A stretch of DNA of 64,000 nt from Salinicola peritrichatus (GCF_003206715.1 NZ_PZJU01000006.1:167831-231830); one strand, 5' to 3'. Positions 1 through 9,584 are shown, numbered from the stretch's first letter. Made by a program: numbers and translations. The notes: generated from the letters alone by a model not told the origin.

Positions 1-1619
1 CGCTGGGTGATCTAGTGCCCAAGAGCGCGCTGGTCGAAGACGCACAGAGGGCGACTCGCAAGGTCAATGCCGCGAATCTGAAGATTGGTCAGATCGTCGT
101 CGCGCGACCCGGCGACCGGATTCCTGCCGATGGGCAGATCGTTGAAGGAACGTCTTCTATCGATGAATCGCCGGTGACCGGTGAATCGGTGCCCAAGAGC
201 AAGACCCTCGACGAGTCGGTCTTCGCCGGGTCCATCAATAATGATGCCGTGCTGCGTATTCGCGTCACCAAGGCGCCCGAAGACAATGCTATCGCGCGGA
301 TCATCCGCTTGGTGGAAGAAGCACAGGAAGCCCGTGCGCCCACCGAGCGTTTCATTGATCGCTTCAGCCGTGTCTATATGCCCGCTGTGGTCGGTACCGC
401 GCTACTCGTTGCGATCATTCCTCCGCTACTTTTCGGCGGCGCTTGGGGTGAATGGACTTATCGAGCCCTGGCGCTGCTGTTGATTGGCTGCCCGTGTGCG
501 CTGGTAATTTCGGTACCGGCTTCGATCGCCTCGTCGCTGTCTACCGGGGCACGCCGCGGGCTATTGTTGAAGGGGGGCGCGGTGATCGAGTCCACCGCCA
601 AGGCTAGCCTCGTGACCTTCGACAAGACCGGCACCCTGACCGCCGGGAAACCAGTCGTTACCGACGTGCAAGCGGCTGCCGATGACCACGATGAGGCTGA
701 TGTCGTTGCCTTAGCCGCCAGTGTCGAGGCCGGCTCCAGCCACCCGCTCGCCGAGGCGGTGTTGAATCATGCCGAATCGCGTCATATCGCGTTTTCTCAA
801 GGGTCGGACGCACGCGTCATCGCCGGCCATGGTGTCGAGGCAAGCGTGGACGGTCATCGTAGCTATGTCGGTTCGCCACGCTACGCTGAAGACCAGGGCG
901 TACTGACAGAGGCTCTGAAGACGCGGATCGCTGCGCTGGAGGAGCAGGGCAAGACGGCCGTCGTGGTGTTTAGGGACGGCGCGATCGTCGGACTGATTGC
1001 CATGCGTGACGAGCCGCGCACGGACGCCATCGACGGCATCAAGGATCTCCAGGCACTGGGCATCCGCTCGGTGATGCTGACCGGTGACAACCCCCGTACC
1101 GCGAAAGCGATTGCCGATCCGCTGGGCATCGAGTTCCAGGCAGGCTTGCTGCCTGACGACAAGGTCACGGCAATCAAGGGAATGGTCGCCAAGGACCGGG
1201 TGATCATGGTGGGCGACGGGATCAACGACGCGCCTGCACTCGCCACCGCCGACGTCGGCGTGGCCATGGGCTCGGGCACCGATGTCGCCCTGGAAACGGC
1301 CGATGGCGCCTTGCTGCGTAATCGCGTGACCGACATAGCGACTATGATTCGTCTGGCTCGCGCCACCATGAACAATATTCGCCAGAACATCACCATCGCG
1401 CTGGGCCTGAAGGCGGTATTCCTGTTGACGACCATGTTTGGTCTGACCGGGTTGTGGGTGGCTATCATGGCTGATACCGGCGCCACCGTACTAGTGACGC
1501 TGAATGCGCTGCGTCTGTTACGGTTCGAGAATCGACAGGGCCCGACACGCGGCGGTGGAGCCTCCGTCAATGTGCCGCCGGAAAGCTCGGGCCAGGCCGC
1601 TTCGCCGGCGAGTGCTTGA
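1..1619 (+). CDS. zntA: Zn2+/Cd2+/Pb2+-exporting P-type ATPase, 3' part
   Basis: P1B-type ATPase that pumps soft divalent metals out across the inner membrane. The frame is open to the window edge, so the N-terminal metal-binding domain and first membrane helices lie outside. Visible in order, counting from the internal GTG at base 15: actuator motif VTGES (about residue 54), the CPC metal-binding motif in a membrane helix (159-161), phosphorylation motif DKTGTLT (Asp about 203), an SSHPLAEAV HP motif, MLTGDNPR, and the hinge GDGINDAPALA. The last helices carry a Lys (GLKAVFLL) and an Asp (ADTGATV), as in ZntA-type group P1B-2 pumps, so Zn/Cd/Pb is a better guess than Cu. A short ZIP-like stub and a CDF exporter follow, which fits a metal-resistance cluster. 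The exact substrate is inferred. Confidence 0.9.
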   Translation, partial: LGDLVPKSALVEDAQRATRKVNAANLKIGQIVVARPGDRIPADGQIVEGTSSIDESPVTGESVPKSKTLDESVFAGSINNDAVLRIRVTKAPEDNAIARIIRLVEEAQEARAPTERFIDRFSRVYMPAVVGTALLVAIIPPLLFGGAWGEWTYRALALLLIGCPCALVISVPASIASSLSTGARRGLLLKGGAVIESTAKASLVTFDKTGTLTAGKPVVTDVQAAADDHDEADVVALAASVEAGSSHPLAEAVLNHAESRHIAFSQGSDARVIAGHGVEASVDGHRSYVGSPRYAEDQGVLTEALKTRIAALEEQGKTAVVVFRDGAIVGLIAMRDEPRTDAIDGIKDLQALGIRSVMLTGDNPRTAKAIADPLGIEFQAGLLPDDKVTAIKGMVAKDRVIMVGDGINDAPALATADVGVAMGSGTDVALETADGALLRNRVTDIATMIRLARATMNNIRQNITIALGLKAVFLLTTMFGLTGLWVAIMADTGATVLVTLNALRLLRFENRQGPTRGGGASVNVPPESSGQAASPASA

Positions 1620-1660
1620 AGGCGAGTGCTAGAGCTAGACATCGACCAGGGAAGGTGATC

Positions 1661-1777
1661 ATGGATAGCATTTGGATGGTGTTCGGCCTGGCATTGCTTC
1701 CCGCGTTGGGAAACTTCGGTGGCGGGCTGGTTGCGGAGGTCTCGCGGACGCGTGGCATGTCGCATACACAGAAATAA
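1661..1777 (+). pseudogene. 38-codon ORF resembling the N-terminus of a ZIP metal transporter
   Basis: This small ORF starts with ATG behind a good ribosome binding site (AAGGTGA, 4 bases upstream). It encodes one hydrophobic segment, FGLALLPALGNFGGGLVAE, and then stops at TAA 1775. From memory, the segment resembles the first helix of ZIP-family metal permeases, but the other seven helices are missing and no other frame restores them. It sits 41 bp behind the P-type ATPase, where a second metal transporter would make sense. I read it as the remnant of a deleted ZIP gene. A genuine short membrane peptide cannot be excluded. Confidence 0.4.
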
Positions 1778-2060
1778 CGGATTATTGACATTGAGGACGA
1801 CGGCGTGGGTATGGAAGCGTCCGCATTGTCGCAACTTGGTCAGCAAGAGAAACGCCTCAATGAAAGCAGCACGGTTCATGCTGTCCTATTGGCAGAACGC
1901 CGAGAGTCACATGGTCATCGTAGCGAGAATGGATTCATAAACACTTCCAGCCAGGCATAGAGCCCATGACATCTCCACACCCCCGATCTTGGCGTGGATA
2001 TGCCGCTGGTCTCGTCAACCGAAAGGTGTCCGCACGACGGCAGGAGCGGTTCAGAAGCAG
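1778..2060. other. Intergenic stretch without a recognisable gene
   Basis: No start with a plausible ribosome binding site and no known domain is visible. A plus-strand frame from about 1778 to 1970 stays open, with translated bits such as IDIEDDGVGMEAS, but it has no credible start. It may be leftover coding sequence from the same rearrangement that truncated the ZIP-like ORF. Confidence 0.3.
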
Positions 2061-2090
2061 GCAAGCCCCCTAGGGGGCTTGCTATTCTTT
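2061..2090 (+). terminator. Rho-independent terminator
   Basis: A perfect 10-bp stem (GCAAGCCCCC, 2-base TA gap, GGGGGCTTGC) is followed by a T-rich tail (TATTCTTTATT). It ends transcription from the P-type ATPase side. The convergent CDF gene stops at 2141, so the hairpin may also serve that gene from the other strand. Confidence 0.75.
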
Positions 2091-2140
2091 ATTGACGCTG
2101 TTACATGCAGCCTAGACGGGGCTCTGCTGCCTGTGGTCTC

Positions 2141-3046
2141 CTAATTCACATCACCAGCCCCGCAATCAGGATCGGCATCACAAACGTGACGGATAGCGGC
2201 ATCCTCGGGTTGTAAGGTGGTGTGCTCAATACCGAAGCGCCCCCGCAATATCGTTTGCAACTGCGGCAGTATCTCTTCCCATCGTCCCATCGCTTCCACA
2301 TCAATATGCGCCGCTAGAGCTTGACTGTTTGATGATAGGCTCCAGATATGCATGTCATGGATAGCAAAAACGCCGTCGACCCGGACAAGGGCGCAGCCGA
2401 CTTCATGTGCATCGATTCCTTCTGGCACGCCTTCCATCAACACTTGCGTCACCTCACGCAGTAGTCGAACGGCGGATACCAGAATCAATAGGCTGACGAA
2501 AAGAGACAGGATCGGGTCCGCAATGGGCGGCCCGCCCAGATAAATGACCGCCCCGGCAACCAGCGCAGCGACCGAGCCCAGCAAGTCTCCCATTACGTGC
2601 AGGAGCGCTCCGCGAACGTTTATAGTCTGCTCTCCACGCATCAGCGCCCAAGCCACTGCGATATTCACCAGCAAACCGAGCCCGCCGATCGCCAAAACCA
2701 TGCCACCGGCAACAGCGGGGGTGTCTGCCATGCGGCGGATCGCTTCATAGGCGATAAATACAATCACTCCGAACATAAACAGCACGTTAAACAGGGCTCC
2801 GAGAATTTCGGCGCGCTTGAGTCCAAAGGAATGCTGACGCGATGCCGGCTTCTTGGCCAGCCAAGCGGCGAAGGCACCAATCCCTAACGACAATGAATCG
2901 GTAAGCATGTGGCCTGCGTCCGATAACAGGGCAAGCGAATCAGCTATCAGGCCGCCGAATACTTCGACAGCTGCAAAACCTGTAGTGAAGACCAGTGCAA
3001 ACAACAAGGTCTTGCCGCCACTATGGCTATGATTGTGGTCTGACAT
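2141..3046 (-). CDS. CDF-family divalent metal cation exporter (CzcD/ZitB type)
   Basis: Cation diffusion facilitator of 301 residues, an inner-membrane Zn2+ (or Cd2+/Co2+)/H+ antiporter. It begins with a His-rich tail (HNHSHS). A helix carries the metal-site pattern LLSDAGHMLTD (Asp43, His46, Asp50), and a second site lies in HVMGDLLGS about residue 150-160. The cytoplasmic C-terminal dimer domain contains VFAIHDMHIWSLS. Six membrane helices are apparent, the normal number. The start is supported by AGGAGG eight bases upstream. It lies convergent to the P-type ATPase and next to a broken metal-responsive repressor. Family assignment is firm; the metal is inferred. Confidence 0.9.
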   Translation of the reverse strand: MSDHNHSHSGGKTLLFALVFTTGFAAVEVFGGLIADSLALLSDAGHMLTDSLSLGIGAFAAWLAKKPASRQHSFGLKRAEILGALFNVLFMFGVIVFIAYEAIRRMADTPAVAGGMVLAIGGLGLLVNIAVAWALMRGEQTINVRGALLHVMGDLLGSVAALVAGAVIYLGGPPIADPILSLFVSLLILVSAVRLLREVTQVLMEGVPEGIDAHEVGCALVRVDGVFAIHDMHIWSLSSNSQALAAHIDVEAMGRWEEILPQLQTILRGRFGIEHTTLQPEDAAIRHVCDADPDCGAGDVN

Positions 3047-3228
3047 TGATGCCTCCTTCGTATATTGGCCATCGAGATTCCCCGCGAGCCGCTCTCACTC
3101 TCTATCAGGCCATTGGGTCGATATGTTTTTCCGCGCTAATGAAAGGCAGTTTGCACCTGCCACATTACGATTGGATATATTCACAAAGGAAGCCGTGGCT
3201 CGCCACGGCTGTCGTCCCGTAGCAGAAG

Positions 3229-3321
3229 TCATCCTAGTCGCTGGTGATCGTCGTACCGGCGCCAGTGCCTTTGAGCCTTTTCTTCGAGCGGGTGGTGGTG
3301 GTCTTGCTTTTTTACTCTCAT
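3229..3321 (-). CDS. Possible 30-residue His-rich small protein
   Basis: Small minus-strand ORF beginning MRVKKQDHHHPLEEK and ending in a basic, aromatic, His-containing tail. It lies between the CDF gene and the truncated metal repressor on the same strand, so it could be co-transcribed with the CDF gene's upstream region. No strong ribosome binding site is visible. The His cluster beside a metal exporter is suggestive only. The rest of 3047-3359 holds nothing else I recognise. Confidence 0.2.
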   Translation of the reverse strand: MRVKKQDHHHPLEEKAQRHWRRYDDHQRLG

Positions 3322-3359
3322 TCATTTTGAGTCTTCCGTGTGCCAGGCTTTTATCTGCC

Positions 3360-3521
3360 TTACTTGAGGTAGGACTTAATGACCTGTAGTACCGCGTCCA
3401 AGTCTTGTTGCCGCTGCGCCAGTTCGGGCTCCCTGACGACGTGATCAGTCAGGTGCCCCTCCATGACGGCGGCCATCAACCCATTCACCGCCCCGCGAAT
3501 CGCGGCGATCTGTTGCAGCAC
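3360..3521 (-). pseudogene. C-terminal fragment of a FrmR/RcnR/CsoR-family repressor
   Basis: Translated on the minus strand, the 53 codons before TAA match the C-terminal half of the DUF156 metal/formaldehyde-sensing repressors. Landmarks are [16 protein letters not shown], then EGHLTDHVV, then a terminal helix ending VIKSYLK. The family is about 90 residues long. Here the N-terminal helix with its RVRRIRGQ-like motif and the sensing Cys are absent, and a TGA stands in frame just upstream. The upstream DNA is the IS3 scrap, so the gene was probably cut by the insertion. A GTG at 3521 could start a mini-protein but lacks a ribosome binding site. It once presumably controlled the neighbouring metal genes. 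Confidence 0.8.
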
Positions 3522-3597
3522 TCATCGGCACGCTTTTGTGATCGATAGCCATCACACGAAATGGCCATCGTGAAATAACGAAGAGGCACAAGGAACG

Positions 3598-3735
3598 TCA
3601 TGCATGCATGTAGGGGCGCTGCTGGTTGTAGCGCAGCATCAGGTAGAAGCCGATATCCCGTAAAGCCTAACGCACCGATAAGTAACCGGTCGCGGACATC
3701 CATTCGCTCTTGTAGCTTCGAAATAACCGCTCCAT
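3598..3735 (-). mobile_element. IS3-family transposase remnant (end of orfB)
   Basis: The minus strand encodes MERLFRSYKSEWMSATGY, then an in-frame TAG, then RDIGFYLMLRYNQQRPYMHA and TGA. This is the end of the IS3-family DDE transposase: the region of the last catalytic Glu (ERLFRSYKSEW), the YL..RY helix and the N-QRPH-like element, with the usual His changed. The internal stop, the altered His and the missing upstream catalytic region show it is dead. Bases up to about 3815 may include more of the element, including possibly one end (TTGACCTTCCCCCTGG on the minus strand), but I cannot delimit it. It lies between cyoE and the truncated repressor. Confidence 0.75.
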
Positions 3736-3825
3736 GGACAAATTGGCCCCGCTTGGAGCGGCGGCTTCTCACATTGTGGGCGGACTTAAACCAGGGGGAA
3801 GGTCAATCCGTCAATCTCGATCCGA

Positions 3826-4719
3826 TCATCCTGATGCAAGCGACAGCAGCGATTCGGCTATCGGCATTCGGCTATCCAGTGACATCATGACACTCAATGC
3901 AGTTACCACCACGATCGAGATACCGAAGACCTTGCGAGCCCAGGCTTGATCATTGGTGGTTCGGAAGCCTCTGAGCGTAATACTGAGCCAGTAACCGCCC
4001 ACGGCAACGGCAACGATGGCGTAGGCCCATCCGGTATAGCCGGCAACCGATAGCATGACCGAGGCGATCACGAACAGCACCGTGTAGATCACGATATGTC
4101 GCTTGGCCACCGCGATGCCGTGCTTCACCGGTAGAACGGGTATCGATGCCGAGGCGTAGTCGTCGAAGCGAAAGATGGCAATCGCATAGGAGTGCGGCAT
4201 CTGCCACATGCTGAAAATGATCAGCAATAGCAGGGCACCCAGATCGAACGTGCCCGTCACCGCACAGTATCCGATCACCGGTGGCGATGCGCCGGATAAA
4301 CTTCCGATCAGCGTGCTGTAGACCGAGTGACGCTTGAGATAGAGACTATAAGCGCCAACGTAGATAGCGAAACCAAATGCCGCGAATCCGGTAGCCAACG
4401 GCGTCGTCATCCACGCCAGCAGGCCAAAACCGACGATACCCAGCAAGCACCCGAACAGCAGGGCGATCGGAATCGAAATCTCGCCGGTCACCATGGCTCG
4501 AGACTGAGTGCGTGCCATATGGCCGTCGATATCGCGATCGATAATGTTATTGAAAACACAGCCGGACGCGACGACCAACGAGGTGCCCAGTACCACTGCC
4601 AGAAATAACCACGGTTCGAAACGGCCACCGGCGGCCAGGAAATAGCCGCCGATGACTGTGACGAGATTGCCGAAGATAATACCGGGCTTGGTCAACGAAC
4701 TGTAAGCCTTGTATGTCAC
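3826..4719 (-). CDS. cyoE: Protoheme IX farnesyltransferase (heme O synthase)
   Basis: Polytopic UbiA-family prenyltransferase of 297 residues that attaches a farnesyl group to protoheme IX to make heme O, the high-spin heme of cytochrome bo oxidase. The prenyl-diphosphate/Mg2+ motif [20 protein letters not shown] and the second loop [13 protein letters not shown] are intact, and about nine hydrophobic helices are visible. It is the last gene of cyoABCDE, seven bases after cyoD, the canonical position. The stop lies close to the IS3 remnant, but the C-terminus looks complete. Confidence 0.96.
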   Translation of the reverse strand: MTYKAYSSLTKPGIIFGNLVTVIGGYFLAAGGRFEPWLFLAVVLGTSLVVASGCVFNNIIDRDIDGHMARTQSRAMVTGEISIPIALLFGCLLGIVGFGLLAWMTTPLATGFAAFGFAIYVGAYSLYLKRHSVYSTLIGSLSGASPPVIGYCAVTGTFDLGALLLLIIFSMWQMPHSYAIAIFRFDDYASASIPVLPVKHGIAVAKRHIVIYTVLFVIASVMLSVAGYTGWAYAIVAVAVGGYWLSITLRGFRTTNDQAWARKVFGISIVVVTALSVMMSLDSRMPIAESLLSLASG

Positions 4720-4726
4720 TTGGCTA

Positions 4727-5056
4727 TCACATCAAATTCAGACGGAGGTGGTGCATGATCCATAGTGATCCCCCGACAATCAGTCCTATGATCACCGCCG
4801 TAAATACAAAAAATCCACCAGATTCACGACCCTGCTGAGTTCTAAATTCGAGATGCATGAAAAGAATTAACTGCACCAGGACCTGAACTACCGCCGTGAC
4901 AATCACCGTAATGGCAGTTGCCAGGATACTGAATTTCCCCAGCATGACTACGCCAAAAGCCGCCAGCGTTAGCGCAATCGATAGAATCAATCCAACAGTA
5001 TAAGATTTATGGCTACCGTGGCTGGTGCCATCGTGAGAAGTGTGACTATCGTTCAT
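4727..5056 (-). CDS. cyoD: Cytochrome bo3 ubiquinol oxidase subunit IV
   Basis: Small membrane subunit of 109 residues with a His/Ser-rich cytoplasmic start and three hydrophobic helices, the usual size for CyoD (about 109 in E. coli). It has no catalytic residues and helps assemble subunit I and its CuB site. The motif [15 protein letters not shown] is typical. Its start follows the cyoC stop by a single base, implying translational coupling. Confidence 0.93.
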   Translation of the reverse strand: MNDSHTSHDGTSHGSHKSYTVGLILSIALTLAAFGVVMLGKFSILATAITVIVTAVVQVLVQLILFMHLEFRTQQGRESGGFFVFTAVIIGLIVGGSLWIMHHLRLNLM

Positions 5057-5057
5057 G

Positions 5058-5675
5058 TCACATCGCTCCTATCAGGTAGACGAAGGAGAAGACGCAGATC
5101 CAGACAATGTCCAGGAAATGCCAGAACAGGCTCAGGCACAGCATTCGGGGTTTGGTCACACTGTCCAGCCCGCGTTTGGATATCTGGAAGAACATGATCG
5201 CGATCCAGATCAGGCCAAAGGTCACGTGCAGACCATGGGTCCCCACCAGGGTGAAGAAGGCTGACAGGAAGGCGCTACGGTCCGGACCGTAGCCTTCGGC
5301 GATGAGGTTATGGAATTCGTACACCTCCATCGCGACGAAGCCAAAGCCCAGCAGGAACGTTACCGCCAACCACTTGAGGACGGCGCCGCGGTCGCCAGCA
5401 TTCTGCGCCAAGACCGCCAGACCGAAGGTGAAACTACTGATCAACAGCAGAAAGGTTTCGACCAGCACGAAAGGTAGCTCGAAGATCTCCTGCGAGGTCG
5501 GACCACCCGCAGTGGCGTTGGCCAGCACCCCAAAAGTGGCGAACAGCGTCCCGAAGATCACCAGATCGCTCATCAGGTAGATCCAGAACCCGAAGATCTT
5601 CATTGCGCCTGCGTCGTGGTGCTCATGCCCGTCGTGGGCATGAGCGTCATGTTGCTTGATTGTGTCGGTTGCCAT
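5058..5675 (-). CDS. cyoC: Cytochrome bo3 ubiquinol oxidase subunit III
   Basis: Subunit III of the heme-copper quinol oxidase, 205 residues and five membrane helices, preceded by a His/Asp-rich N-terminal tail. Family features include [19 protein letters not shown], an [26 protein letters not shown] segment (quoted as two adjoining parts) and the last helix [18 protein letters not shown]. It has no metal centre of its own. It lies two bases after cyoB in the same operon. Confidence 0.95.
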   Translation of the reverse strand: MATDTIKQHDAHAHDGHEHHDAGAMKIFGFWIYLMSDLVIFGTLFATFGVLANATAGGPTSQEIFELPFVLVETFLLLISSFTFGLAVLAQNAGDRGAVLKWLAVTFLLGFGFVAMEVYEFHNLIAEGYGPDRSAFLSAFFTLVGTHGLHVTFGLIWIAIMFFQISKRGLDSVTKPRMLCLSLFWHFLDIVWICVFSFVYLIGAM

Positions 5676-5677
5676 GA

Positions 5678-7660
5678 TTAAGCCTGTATCTCCAACCGTT
5701 TGTGGTATTCACGTTCGGTCTTTTCGACCTCCGCGGCGCTGACGTGGTAGTCGGTATCGTTATTGAAGATACGGAACATGAACGTCACGAACATGCCGAT
5801 GGCCCCCAGACCCGCCAGCCACCAGATGTGCCAGATCAACGCAAAGCCGAACAACAAGGCAAACAGCGACAGGATCGGGCCTTCCGCCGTGTTCCTGGGC
5901 ATGTGAATGTCCTCGAACTTGGTCGCCAGCTCGCGCTTGAAGCCACCCGGCTGCTGCTTCATCTCCCAGTAGCTATCGATGGACGCGACATCTGGCAGGT
6001 AAGCGAAGTTGTAGTTCGGGGGCGGAGAGGAGGTAGACCACTCCAGCGTACGCCCATCCCACGGATCGCCTGTCAGATCACGGTTCTTCTCGCGATCGCG
6101 AATACTGACGACAAGCTGGATCACGATGCAGGCAATGCCGCAGGCGATGATCACGGCGCCAAACCAGGCCACGATCATCAGCGGCTGCCACTCGGTCTGT
6201 TCGTAGGACTGCATCCGGCGCATGGCACCGAAGAAGCTCAGCGCATACAGCGGCATGAACGCGACGTAGAAGCCGATCAGCCAGCACCAGAAGGAGCGCT
6301 TGCCCCATTTTTCACTCAGCGTGAAGCCGAAGGCTTTCGGGAACCAGTACGTGAAGCCGGCCATCATCCCGAACACCACGCCGCCGATGATGACGTTATG
6401 GAAGTGAGCGATGACGAAGAGCGTGTTGTGTAGCACAAAGTTCGCCCCCGGCACGGCCAGCATGACACCGGTCATACCGCCCAGGGTAAAGGTGATGATG
6501 AAACCGATCGTCCAGAGTACCGGCGTCGTGAACTGGATGCGCCCGCGATACATGGTGAACAGCCAGTTGAAGATCTTCACGCCCGTGGGTATGGCGATGA
6601 TCATCGTTGCAATGCCAAAGAAGGAATTTACATCAGCACCCGCGCCCATGGTGAAGAAGTGGTGCAGCCAGACGGTGAACGACAAAAATGCGATCACGAC
6701 GGTGGCCCAGACCATGGTCTTGTAGCCGAACAGACGCTTCTTGGTAAAGGTCGCGATGACCTCGGAGAAGACACCGAACGCCGGCAAGATCAAGATGTAG
6801 ACTTCCGGGTGGCCCCAGGCCCAGATGAGGTTGACGTACATCATCTGGCTGCCGCCCATATCATTGGTGAAGAAGTGCATGCCCAGATAGCGATCCAGAG
6901 TCAGCAGGGCAATGGTCACGGTCAGGATCGGGAACGACAAAATGATCAGCACGTTGGTGCAGAGCGCCGTCCAGGTGAAGATCGGCATGCGAAACAGGGA
7001 CATGCCCTTGGTGCGCATTTTCAGGATGGTGACGAAGAAGTTGATCCCCGTCAGCGTGGTCCCGATCCCCGATATCTGCAATGCCCAGATCCAATAGTCG
7101 ACCCCAACGCCTGGACTGTATTTCAACTCCGATAGCGGCGCGTAGGCCAGCCAGCCGGTCTTGGCGAACTCGCCGATAACCAGAGACATGTTCACCAGAA
7201 TCACGCCCACCGCGAACAGCCAGAAACTCAGGTTGTTCATGAACGGGAAGGCCACGTCGCGAGCGCCGATCTGCAGCGGCACGACCAGATTCATCAAACC
7301 GATGACCATGGGCATGGCGACGAAGAAGATCATGATGACACCGTGGGCGGTGAAGATCTGATCGTAGTGTTCGGGAGGCAGATAGCCCTCGGCGCCACCG
7401 GCAGCAATGGCTTGCTGCGTTCGCATCATGATCGCATCGGCGAAGCCGCGAATCAGCATGACCAATGCCACCAGGAAGTACATGACGCCGATTTTCTTGT
7501 GGTCAATCGACGTGATCCACTCGCTCCACAGGTAGCCCCATTTGCGATAGTAGGTAATGAGCCCGACGATCAGGGCACCGACGATCCCGATGACCGCCGC
7601 CGTAACCATGATGATCGGCTCATGATAGGGAATCGAATCTAAACTGAGTTTTCCGAACAT
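5678..7660 (-). CDS. cyoB: Cytochrome bo3 ubiquinol oxidase subunit I
   Basis: Catalytic subunit of 660 residues that reduces O2 to water with electrons from ubiquinol and pumps protons. Metal-site signatures are present: [15 protein letters not shown] (CuB His and cross-linked Tyr), WLHHFF (two CuB His) and [10 protein letters not shown] (heme O3 and heme B ligands). Fifteen helices are expected and the hydrophobic pattern agrees. An upstream in-frame ATG at 7684 lies inside cyoA. I chose ATG 7660 ([15 protein letters not shown]) because it matches the family start and has GGAGTAA just upstream, overlapping the cyoA stop. Confidence 0.97.
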   Translation of the reverse strand: MFGKLSLDSIPYHEPIIMVTAAVIGIVGALIVGLITYYRKWGYLWSEWITSIDHKKIGVMYFLVALVMLIRGFADAIMMRTQQAIAAGGAEGYLPPEHYDQIFTAHGVIMIFFVAMPMVIGLMNLVVPLQIGARDVAFPFMNNLSFWLFAVGVILVNMSLVIGEFAKTGWLAYAPLSELKYSPGVGVDYWIWALQISGIGTTLTGINFFVTILKMRTKGMSLFRMPIFTWTALCTNVLIILSFPILTVTIALLTLDRYLGMHFFTNDMGGSQMMYVNLIWAWGHPEVYILILPAFGVFSEVIATFTKKRLFGYKTMVWATVVIAFLSFTVWLHHFFTMGAGADVNSFFGIATMIIAIPTGVKIFNWLFTMYRGRIQFTTPVLWTIGFIITFTLGGMTGVMLAVPGANFVLHNTLFVIAHFHNVIIGGVVFGMMAGFTYWFPKAFGFTLSEKWGKRSFWCWLIGFYVAFMPLYALSFFGAMRRMQSYEQTEWQPLMIVAWFGAVIIACGIACIVIQLVVSIRDREKNRDLTGDPWDGRTLEWSTSSPPPNYNFAYLPDVASIDSYWEMKQQPGGFKRELATKFEDIHMPRNTAEGPILSLFALLFGFALIWHIWWLAGLGAIGMFVTFMFRIFNNDTDYHVSAAEVEKTEREYHKRLEIQA

Positions 7661-7664
7661 GACG

Positions 7665-8591
7665 TTACTCCGCTGCCTGCGCACTCATGGGCATGGAAGG
7701 CTCCTGTGATTCATTATGCTCGCCATGGCTGTCTGAACCTTGGCCAGCTTTGTAGCTTCTAATCAGGTCGCCGTAGAAATCGGGCGATACCTGCGAGAAG
7801 TATTCAACGGGATTGGCGATCGAAGGTTCGGCCAGATCGTTGTAGTCATCCGGGAACGTCATGGTCTTGGGTGACTGTTTGACCTTGTCGACCCAGGCCT
7901 GGAAGTCGGCGTCCGAAGTGACATGGGCGTCGAACAGCATCTCGGAGAAACCTGCGCCGCTGTAGTGGGTCGAACGACCACGGAAGGTGCCGATTTCGTT
8001 ACCCTCGAGGTAGACGTCGTTGTTCATGCCGGCCATGGCATAAATCTGGCTACCCAGGTTGGGGATCATGAACGAGTTCATGACGGTGCCGGAGGTGACG
8101 CGGAAATGAACCGGCGTATCGACTGGCATGGCCAATTCATTGACTGCCGCGATGCCCTGATCGGGATAGATGAACAGCCATTTCCAGTCAAGCGCGATCG
8201 CATCGATGGTCAGGGTTTCATCTTCGCTGGCGATCGGCTTGTGCGGGTCGTAGGAGTGCGACGTCTGCCAGGTCAGAATGGCCAGGAAGAGAATGATGAC
8301 GCAGGGGATCGCCCATACGAAGACTTCGATGATGTTCGAGTGTTCCCAGTTCGGCGTGTACTTGGCCGCGAGATTGGTTTCGCGGTATTTCCAGGCGAAC
8401 AGGATGGTCATCACGATGACCGGAATAACCACGATCAGCATCAAGCCAAAGGCTGTAATGATCAGTGACTTCAGACCCTGGCCGATCTGGCCGGACGGAT
8501 CCATCAGCGCTGAACCACAGCCGCTCAACAACAATGGCACGGTCAGCCACGTCATCACACTCAAATACTTGAGGGAGTTCCTTTTTCTCAT
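7665..8591 (-). CDS. cyoA: Cytochrome bo3 ubiquinol oxidase subunit II (lipoprotein)
   Basis: Subunit II, 308 residues. It has a lipoprotein signal peptide with lipobox LLLSGC (Cys about 25), two transmembrane helices, and a periplasmic cupredoxin domain that lacks the CuA ligands, as expected for a quinol rather than cytochrome c oxidase (for example [18 protein letters not shown]). The frame is open to 8834, but the start at 8591 gives the signal peptide directly and follows a GTGAG element. It is the first gene of the cyo operon and is transcribed away from zur. Confidence 0.95.
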   Translation of the reverse strand: MRKRNSLKYLSVMTWLTVPLLLSGCGSALMDPSGQIGQGLKSLIITAFGLMLIVVIPVIVMTILFAWKYRETNLAAKYTPNWEHSNIIEVFVWAIPCVIILFLAILTWQTSHSYDPHKPIASEDETLTIDAIALDWKWLFIYPDQGIAAVNELAMPVDTPVHFRVTSGTVMNSFMIPNLGSQIYAMAGMNNDVYLEGNEIGTFRGRSTHYSGAGFSEMLFDAHVTSDADFQAWVDKVKQSPKTMTFPDDYNDLAEPSIANPVEYFSQVSPDFYGDLIRSYKAGQGSDSHGEHNESQEPSMPMSAQAAE

Positions 8592-9140
8592 CTCACGACC
8601 CCAGTGGAGGAAAGCTTTTCGGCCCTGCAACATCGGCCAGCGGCCTGCATCATACGCCGCTCGCCAGGGCTGACAACTCTGATACGACGCCAATTGCGTG
8701 ACGGGCGCCGGACGTCGCCAACGAAGTAGGGTTTTCGCGGGCGGCATTGTACCGAAAAAAACGCTTCCAAGCAGGCTAACGAAGGGAAAGACACCATCTA
8801 TGTGGCGATTTGTCGCAGCGTGTCGCGCGGTCACGATGCACCAGCGTTATTCATCCTAGCTTGGCTGCGGCATAACGCGAGTTCCGATACCGGGACGTCG
8901 GTCAAACGGCGAAACTGCCTTTGAGAGTCATCTACAGGACATACCATGCGAGATATCCACGGGGATGAGCGAAAACGCTCCCAAGCATAGAGATTCATTG
9001 TTGCGCATAATATATATTATGTTAAATATGCGATTTCAAGATCGTTCCTGACCATGTCATGCCAGCCCGGTTCTGTTTGGTGGCCCTGATCCGAGCAAGT
9101 GCGTAGAATAATTGGTCCCCCATCGGTTTCAGGAATTTCG
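8592..9140. other. Divergent regulatory region between cyoA and zur
   Basis: No gene is supported in these 549 bases. The frame of cyoA continues upstream to 8834, but this part is not conserved-looking. The region must hold the cyo promoter on the minus strand and the zur promoter on the plus strand. I could not assign a convincing cyo promoter by eye. A perfect AT-rich palindrome lies near the zur side and is listed separately. Confidence 0.6.
9006..9021. promoter_or_regulatory. 16-bp perfect palindrome upstream of zur, candidate Zur/Fur-family operator
   Basis: CATAATATATATTATG is its own reverse complement and lies 120 bases before the zur start. Fur-family proteins bind AT-rich palindromes of this general kind, and zur genes are often autoregulated, so this is a candidate operator overlapping a promoter. 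The half-site does not match the E. coli Zur box closely, so the assignment is inference. Confidence 0.4.
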
Positions 9141-9584
9141 ATGCTCGATTCGGATGCCCTGCTCAAACAGGCAGACCAGCAATGTCAGGAACGTGGCGTT
9201 CGCTTCACACCCATTCGCCGGCGTGTGTTGGAGATGATTTCCAGCACGCCTGGTGGGCTCAAGGCGTACGATCTGCTCGATAGACTCTCCGACGAGCATG
9301 CCGCAGCCAGACCGCCCACGGTCTATCGGGCGCTGGACTTCCTGATCGAGCAAGGACTGGTTCATCGCATCGAGTCGCTCAATGCTTATATTGCCTGTCC
9401 GTGTCCCGAGCATGTCCACCGGTTCCAGTTGCTGATCTGCCGCCACTGCGGTCGCGTCGAAGAACTGCACCTGGAAGCCGTCGAGGAGCTGCTGTCGCGC
9501 ACAGCACGTGAACGCGGATTCACGATACAGCGCCAGACCATCGAACTCTTGGGCGCCTGCGACGCCTGTCTAGAGCAATCCTGA
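9141..9584 (+). CDS. zur: Zinc uptake regulator, Fur family
   Basis: Fur-family repressor of 147 residues. A winged-helix DNA-binding domain (RFTPIRRRVLEMI ... RPPTVYRALDFLIEQGLVHRI) is followed by the metal-binding dimer domain with CPCPEHVHRFQLLICRHCG and a terminal CDAC. The two CxxC pairs (CRHC, CDAC) form the structural zinc site. Spacing and the short acidic linker resemble Zur more than Fur. The start at 9141 has AGGA ten bases upstream; an earlier in-frame start at 9099 lacks one. It probably represses zinc uptake genes located elsewhere, and possibly itself through the palindrome at 9006. hisI and yidD follow closely. Confidence 0.88.
   Translation: MLDSDALLKQADQQCQERGVRFTPIRRRVLEMISSTPGGLKAYDLLDRLSDEHAAARPPTVYRALDFLIEQGLVHRIESLNAYIACPCPEHVHRFQLLICRHCGRVEELHLEAVEELLSRTARERGFTIQRQTIELLGACDACLEQS

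Noticed and set aside
881..1879. 332-codon minus-strand frame opposite the P-type ATPase
   Set aside because: Shadow of the ATPase; Arg/Ser-rich with no domain.
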